From Hyperoodon ampullatus (Eukaryota > Chordata > Mammalia > Artiodactyla > Ziphiidae): DNA of 64,000 nucleotides. Positions 57,843-64,000 of this stretch are shown piece after piece; within the stretch, counting starts at the first letter, position 1, and every line of letters begins with the position of its first letter. Where the stretch lies: the NCBI GenBank assembly GCA_949752795.1, contig OX457062.1:89517777-89581776 (forward strand), written 5' to 3'. The notes beneath the pieces are model-generated. The model worked only from the letters and a program-made list of their open reading frames with translations. It was not told the origin of the DNA and did no database searches. A program made the translations under genes and the position numbers.

Positions 57843-58070
57843 GTACCATAATTTCTAAGCCACAAAACGTTTCCAAGAAATTATTCTAAGGAGATAAACT
57901 GGACAAGAACGCAAACATGTACATGTACAAGTAACCACTACCATGCTATTTTCTGTTGATGAAGAAATTGGAAAAACAAATGTCCATCATTAGGGGATAG
58001 GTTAAATAATACGTGGTATAGTAGAGCCATAGCAAGAAATACCATGCACCCATTAAAAATGATAATGCAG

Positions 58071-58245
58071 GGACTTCCCTGGTGGTTCAGTGGCCAAGAC
58101 TCTGCGCACCCAGTGCAGGGGGCCTGGGTTCCAGCCCTGGTCAGGTAACTAGATCCCAGAGGCCGCAACTAAGAGTTCACATGCCACAATGAAGATCCCG
58201 CGTGCCACAACTAAGACCCGGCGCAGCCAAATAAAGATATTTTAA
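58071..58245 (+). repeat. CHR-type SINE, 175 bp
   Basis: Plus-strand element from 'gggacttccctggtgg' to 'aaataaagatatttt'. The flanks share ttaaaaatgataatgca, 17 bases. Confidence 0.88.
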
Positions 58246-58679
58246 AAATGATAATGCATATCTACATTTGGCATGGATCAAATCACTTATTCCTAAACTA
58301 TTAGGGACTAAATAAGGCATAATCTGCTTTCTAAATGAATATACTTTGTTATATTCAAAATACACAATTATATAAAAATACATTTTCCAATCATGTAAAT
58401 ATATACTCATAATGAATACATCTTAAGTAAACCCAGATATGAACACTGATTTTTTATTTTTGATCTGTGGCTGATGGAATCTCTAGTATTTTCCTCCTTT
58501 TTAAATATGTACTTAACAGTGCTTGGATTTATTTCTACAAATACTGAGATTGTATACTTTTTATAACCAGAAAAAATAAGTTGTTTTTCTTTCTTCATTC
58601 TGGGGCAGGACTATAGGATTCTTCAATTTTACACGCTATCCTAACTCATTAGGGAAAGAGCTTCTCGCACTGTGACATC

Positions 58680-59780
58680 CGGAAGTTCACAAAGGGTGAA
58701 ACTAGAGGGGGAGAAGACTTTTCTCCCTTCACGACGACAACAAAGACCAGAGACTGCACCAGCTGGCCCGGGGCGTGGTTATCGTCTCAGACGCTCACGG
58801 CCTCCGGGGAAGCCGGCTGCCCCGCGGGCACCGGTCCCGCCGTCCACAGGCCCCTCGGCCCCGTCCACCTCGCAGAGCGGCGACCACGAGGGTGCTCGCC
58901 GCTGCGGGCGCCGGACTGGCAGTGGACCGGCAGCTGGTGCACATCATGACCTTGAGGGGTCGAACGCGCCGAGGGCACGCACAGCGCCGCTCAAACGTGC
59001 CTCCGCAGGCCGCACACCTGGGCTCGGCGGGAGCGTCAAGGCTCTGTACGGCGCGCTGGGGAGACCGGCAGCCAGGGGAGGGAAACTCCAATGCCGCGCT
59101 ACTCAGAACCTGACCTCTCCACAGCTGTGGGCGGGCGGGCGGCCCTAGGGAGCCCGTGCACCATCTCTCTCAGCTTGTGCCCGCTTACCGATCCAGCGGA
59201 CGTCCAACGGCCGCACCGACTCCCACCACCCCGCTAGCGTAGTACCGCAGGTTTCGGTTAGCGTCCCACAGCTCGCGCAGGCGCACGGCCCAGGCTGCCG
59301 TTAACCGCCCGGCCGCCCAGATTTAAACCCGAAGAGCGAACGGCCCCCTTGGCCCCGCCCTCCTCCTTCCTACTGGCCCAGAGGGTGAACGTCTTCCAAG
59401 GGTACATCCCGATTGGTGCCTATTTTCTTTTGGCCCTCCCCCATGGGCGGGAGGAGGCCTGGGACTCCGGGCTCGGATTCGGCAGGGCCGCCACCCGCTG
59501 AGCTCCAGCGCGTAACCCGGAACCGACGCGGCGTCGCTTTTAGGTGTCCCCGAAGGGGAGGAGAGGACTCTCAAGCCTCGGTTAACAGCGAGGTAGCTAG
59601 ATTTGGGGAGAGGTGTTCTAAACGTTCCGTCCGCCTCAGGGGAATCAGTCTCCTCCCTTCCGTGCTCCGGCGGCTGCGGGGCTGGGAGACGTCGGGGAGG
59701 GCGGCTCTCAGAGCCGGGTTGGAGCCACTTCCCCCGGCCCCGCCTCTTGCCTCCTGACGGTCGCCCTGGAGTCTGATACG
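58680..59780. promoter_or_regulatory. HYLS1: CpG island at the HYLS1 5' end
   Basis: CpG-dense sequence spans about 1.1 kb. It is the only CpG island between PUS3 and the right edge and lies where the HYLS1 first exon is expected. The open frames inside it (58672-59148 and others) have no recognisable domain and are by-products of composition. Confidence 0.65.
59189..59320 (-). other. HYLS1: Candidate HYLS1 non-coding first exon
   Basis: Minus-strand donor GTAAGC follows GATCG at 59189 inside the CpG island. With the acceptor at 48395-48396 this gives a 10.8-kb intron, comparable in kind to human HYLS1, whose first exon also lies beyond the PUS3 3' end. The upstream border is a guess. Transcript evidence would be needed to confirm it. 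Confidence 0.4.
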
Positions 59781-62129
59781 CGCAGGTTCCGGACGCGCAT
59801 CCGCAGAGAGTCCTTCCCGTGGTTTCCGAGGCTCTCTGATTTGACCCATTGCTGTGTCTCCAACCCTTGCCAACGTGACTGTCAAACTGCTCCCGCCACT
59901 CCCACTTCCTTGGGTGAACGAGGCCTCGCTTGTGGTTTTCCTCTGGAATGCCCCCCGTCTGCTCCCTTCGCCTAATCTTACCCTTAAATTTGTTTTGTTT
60001 TGTTTACGTACCTGGGGGAAAAGGTCTAGTGCTTTGGGAGTTGCTGGCGGTGAGACCTAGAAAAGAAAAAGAGTAGAGGTCTTCACAGCTCAGTGTCCTC
60101 ATCACTGCCCTGCAACCTAACTAAAGCAACTTGTCTTCCTCGTCCTGAGCGTTCTGTACCCCACCTCACAACAAATAGGAAGGTGACAAATTTAATTTAC
60201 ACTATTAAATTCAGGATTCAGAGAGGGAGAAAATAATCCGTAATCTTTTCCTCCAAACTTCATATTGCCTCTTACTCTTACCCCTTTGTCCTAGGGCCTT
60301 TGCACTACCTATAAGGCACTTTGGATTTGTTGGAGGAAAGAAGAAGGAATAAACACAGGAGAAGAAGACAAGTAGTTTGTGAAGGTTTGAATGACCCGAC
60401 CCCTAGATCTCCAGTGTCTTAACACGACTTTAGTGCACACATTCTTTTCTCATGAACAAATATCCCACGTTTAGGTTTGGTCATCTCATAGCTGCATGTC
60501 TTTTTCAGTGGCATTGAATTTGTCTTAGAAACAAGAGCGGACAGAGTCATTTTTCTTACCTACTGCTTTGCTCATTCAACAAACTCCTTACACACACACA
60601 CACACCCCATTAGTTTCTTGTTGTCCTTTATGTTAAAATTTTATCTTTGAAACCCTTGAATCAGTAACTTGAAGGATCTATCTTCTGTCAGCTTTCAAGT
60701 GGTATCTTGTGTTCAACTCAGTCCCTGTTTTTTGGTGGACCACTTCATCCTCCAGCTTTGTCTAGATCTGATTTGATAATCCTCGTGGTTCCTTGAAATC
60801 CACTGAACCCAGGTCAAGAAAACTTAACCAGGGCCATCTAAACTACAGTATATGGAAGGAAATCCTATTCCTGCAAACCAAACTGCATGTTTTAAAAAAA
60901 TATATTAAGGAAAATTTCAAACATATGGAAAAAATGAAGCTCCGTGAACTCAATGCCAGCCCCAACAATTATTAACTCCTGGCGAATCTCGCTGCTCCCA
61001 TACCACTATCTACATAACTCCTCTTGTGTTTCTTTGAAGCAAATAGCAGGCATCTGAAAGCTATAAATATATCAGTATGATTTCTAAAAGCATAAAGGAG
61101 TTTTAAAAAGCGTAACCACAATATTATTATTACAGCTAAAATATTTCATCTATTTCCTTAATATCATCAAATATCCAGTTTAATTTTCTACTTGCCTCGT
61201 AATTTTTTTTTTCTCTACTGTGCTTGTTTAACCCAGGACCCAGTCCACTTCACACGTTGTGATTGGTTGATACGTATTCTTTCGAGCTTCTCTTATTCTA
61301 CAAGTTCCATCTCCATATTTTTCCCTTACAATTTGCTTGTTGAAGGAACCAGGTTGTTGGTTCTGTGAAGTTTCCCATAATCTGAATTTTGCTGATTGTG
61401 TCTAAGTGACGTAGATTAACATGGTTTCCTTACCTTTCGGTAGTAATGCATCCTTTTCCAGATGCTTTCCCTGATTCAGCCTAGCTAGTTTAATTAATGC
61501 ATCAGCATCTTTATGCATTCGAATATTGCTTTCAACTGGTTATATCCTCATGTTTAAGTTAATCACTCCTTATGATATCTTTGCTTACCTTACCCCTTTG
61601 TTGACATTTTCAAACTCCTTCAACTGTAGACCTCTCTCATCTTTTATTTGCATGTGTGTAGATGGTAGTTTAAGGAATAGGTGAGAATGAGATCTTCCAG
61701 GAGAGTACAGAGTGAAAAGAGAAGGCAGCCTGCTCTCTTCTGGAAACTCTTACTTGTTGAACTCTGGGAGACTACCCTGTCCTGCTTCTGCTCCTGCCTC
61801 TCTCCTCTGCCTTTCAACTGTTGCTGGTCTCCAAGGATTGGTCTTTTTTTTTTTTTTTTTCCCTCCCTTGGAGAGCTTAATAGTTTTTTTGTTTCCACTA
61901 TTCATTTTATGTGAGATAATTTCAAAATCTGTAATTTCAATCCTTACTCTCTCCTGAGTTTCTGAAATCTATCTTATCTGCATATTAGAATTTCTACGTG
62001 AATTTCTTTTCATCTTTCCAATGCAGCATATCTGAAATATTACTCATCTTTCCCCTCTGGATTCACCCTTGTGATTTCCAAGGGTGAATGGTATTATCAT
62101 TTCCCCATGCTCTCACCCCTTAAGAGATG

Positions 62130-62342
62130 ATTTTTTTTTTTTTTTTTTTTTGCAGTACACAAGCCTCTCACTGTTGTGGCCTCTCCCGTTGCGGAGCACA
62201 GGCTCCGGACGCGCAGGCTCAGCGTCCATGGCTCACGGGCCCACCCGCTCCGCGGCATGTGGGATATTCCCGGACCGGGGCACAAACCCGTGTCGCCTGC
62301 ATCAGCAGGTGGACTCTCAACCACTGCGCCACCAGGGAAGCC
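62130..62342 (-). repeat. CHR-type SINE
   Basis: Minus-strand copy with poly(T) at 62130-62151 and flanks sharing aagagatgat. The head ends 'accagggaagccc'. Confidence 0.9.
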
Positions 62343-62514
62343 CAAGAGATGATCATTTTTTACTCTTTCTCATCTCCATATATCTCATTAAGTTCTGTCA
62401 TTTGTTCCCTTGTAAAGTCTCATCTCTCTTCCTTCCATTTCCTTTTTTACTACTAATCATTAGTTCAGCCCTATTATTTTGTTCTTGGATTTTTTCAGAC
62501 ACATTTAATAATAT

Positions 62515-62740
62515 TGAAGGATACGGCATAGTAGCTAAGACTGTAGGCTCTGGGTCATATTATCTGGGCTCAAATTCTGACTCCTCCACTGCCTAGATAT
62601 GTGACCTGGGCAAGTTATGTAGCCTCTCTTTGATTCTCTTTTCTCATTTTAAAAATGGAGATGATAATTTGACTTCCTTTGTATGTTTTCTGTGAGAATT
62701 AAATGAGAAAAAGTACGTTAGCATAGTGTCTATGAAATAA
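62515..62740 (+). repeat. MIR SINE
   Basis: Old MIR pattern 'gctctgggtcatattatctgg', 'gactcctccactgcctagat' and 'tgacctgggcaagttatgtagcc' followed by an 'aaaatggagatgataa' end. Confidence 0.75.
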
Positions 62741-62879
62741 TAACTCACTGCATTATAAATATTGTATAGTATTCTTTAGTCTTTATAATATTCTTTATTC
62801 TGTTCTTACGAGAAGAATAGCTCTCTGCCTTCCCTTTTATCTCTCTTGGCTCAGTCCATCCTATACATCATTGCCAGAG

Positions 62880-63330
62880 GAATCGTCCTAAAACATTAAT
62901 CAAGTTATTCTGCTAAAGCACCTGCAGTGGTCTCTCTTTGCCAGAGTAAATTCATTCTTCTTGGGGCCCTGCATGATCTGGACCCATCCTGCCTTTTCAG
63001 CCTCATTTCCCAGGTCCCCTCTACTCAAGCTTCCCATTCTAGTCAGTCTTGTTTCTTCACCGTCCTCAAAGCCACTTGGTTTCTTTAACTTTGGATCCCT
63101 TCCTTATCTAGATTCTCCTCTTATCTCCTTTCAAATCCTTTGCCTCTTGAAAGCTCATCTCCAATTTACCCCTCCCACCAAGCCATGCCTGATTACCCTC
63201 AGCCATTGGAATTTGACCCTTTTTGGAATTCCTATAGCACTTACCTTTATTTCTCATTTAACTTCTAAAATACCTAGACTGAGACTGTTAATATTCTGTT
63301 TAGTTTAATCTTATCTCTTCATTCCAAGCT
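62880..63330 (+). repeat. L2-like LINE fragment
   Basis: Phrases such as 'cctgcagtggtctctctttgcc', 'catgatctggacccatcctgcc' and 'tcccaccaagccatgcctg' are typical of L2 3' sequence. The open frames across it are not genes. Confidence 0.6.
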
Positions 63331-64000
63331 GCTCGTTCCTTTCCAGTCTTACTTTCTGATACTTCATAATGTGAGCCCTTCACCAGTCTACTCACTAAGC
63401 ATTCAAATCTCAGCAATGATTATTATTATAACTATGATGATGATGTACACTTCTACCATTGTTCATACAGGGCCTTCTCTGCTCAGCTCTCTCTCTTCTT
63501 TTTTAGCAGTCACAAAGGCAACGGTTGTAAACGAAACAGCAAGGGTCAGGAATCAGGAGACCAGAGTTCTCTTTCCAGTAATTTGCCAGCATAATTTGGA
63601 CAGGTTAGTTTCTCTGTGTTTTTCTTCTCACCTGTTAAATGGAGTTACATTAGATATTATGTTAATTGCTTTCAGTTTTAAAACGCTTTCATTTTAAATC
63701 TATTTAAGGGCCAACTCAAGTCTGTTATTCCCAATCATTCTTATTTATGTCTTAAGCACTGATACTCATATCTTGCTTTTTATTCTTATTACTTCTTCAC
63801 GTGTGTTGTATTTCTTTTCCTCCCAAGAAGATCAAGCTCTTTGAGGGCAGGTATATGTCTCATATTTGCTGTTATTTGCCACAAATATCAAAGCTCTGTG
63901 TGTAATGGAATTCACTGTGGTTGGATTAAATCTTAAATGTCCTGCCATTAAATCAGAACATTTAATTACTTCCTTTCACTCAGGAGCAAAACTCCTGTCC

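Larger units (their letters stand above)
53650..58680. other. HYLS1 intron 1, repeat-rich
   Basis: No exon is recognised between PUS3 and the CpG island. The interval holds a T-rich run at 53903-53920, four CHR SINEs and an AT palindrome near 56460. Confidence 0.55.
59800..64000. other. Intergenic interval upstream of HYLS1
   Basis: No gene is recognised. The contents are a (CA)n at 60588-60604, AT-rich old LINE-like DNA at 60880-61500, one CHR SINE (62130-62342), MIR (62515-62740) and L2-like sequence (62880-63330). Confidence 0.6.

Noticed and set aside
58672..59148. 158-codon and 112-codon plus-strand open frames in the CpG island
   Set aside because: They are Arg/Pro/Gly-rich, overlap each other in different frames, have no recognisable domain and lie on the wrong strand for HYLS1. 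Best explained by GC content.

Overview
This window is nuclear DNA from a mammal, almost certainly a cetacean. It has long introns with GT/AG splice sites, CpG-island promoters, L1, L2, MIR and MER5-type debris, and many copies of the tRNA-derived CHR SINE of whales and dolphins. Many CHR copies are young enough to show clear target-site duplications. I recognise four loci in the order known from human 11q24.2, here inverted: VSIG10L2, DDX25, PUS3 and HYLS1. There is no sign of bacterial, phage or CRISPR content, and I found no undescribed multi-gene system.

Layout. 0.5-6.3 kb, minus strand: a decayed copy of VSIG10L2 (Ig/fibronectin-III membrane protein). Several exons are recognisable, but they carry stops, frameshifts, deletions and a damaged splice acceptor, and the N-terminal exons were not found. 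6.3-24.5 kb: intergenic, with SINEs, old L1, an ERVL-MaLR LTR and MIRs. 24.5-43.5 kb, minus strand: DDX25 (testis DEAD-box helicase GRTH), 12 coding exons that join to exactly 483 codons plus stop with every phase consistent. 43.4-44.9 kb: promoter interval between the divergent DDX25 and PUS3 genes, holding a CpG island and two tandem ACTACAnnTCCCA-type elements. 44.8-53.7 kb, plus strand: PUS3 (tRNA pseudouridine-38/39 synthase), a non-coding first exon and four coding exons giving 480 aa. 47.1-59.3 kb, minus strand: HYLS1, whose single coding exon lies antisense inside PUS3 intron 1 and whose probable first exon lies in a CpG island at 58.7-59.8 kb. HYLS1 intron 1 therefore contains all the PUS3 coding exons. 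59.8-64 kb: intergenic, with L2, MIR and CHR repeats.

The genes do not form a pathway. DDX25 acts in spermatid mRNA handling, PUS3 modifies tRNA, and HYLS1 builds centrioles and cilia. What links them is architecture: a divergent DDX25/PUS3 promoter and an interlocked PUS3/HYLS1 pair. The points most worth following up are the VSIG10L2 decay, the lost canonical HYLS1 start codon (GTG, with replacement ATGs just downstream), a CHR SINE whose target-site duplication abuts the DDX25 exon 4 splice donor, and a short uORF that overlaps the PUS3 start. Comparisons with human proteins are from memory of those families; no alignment was run.
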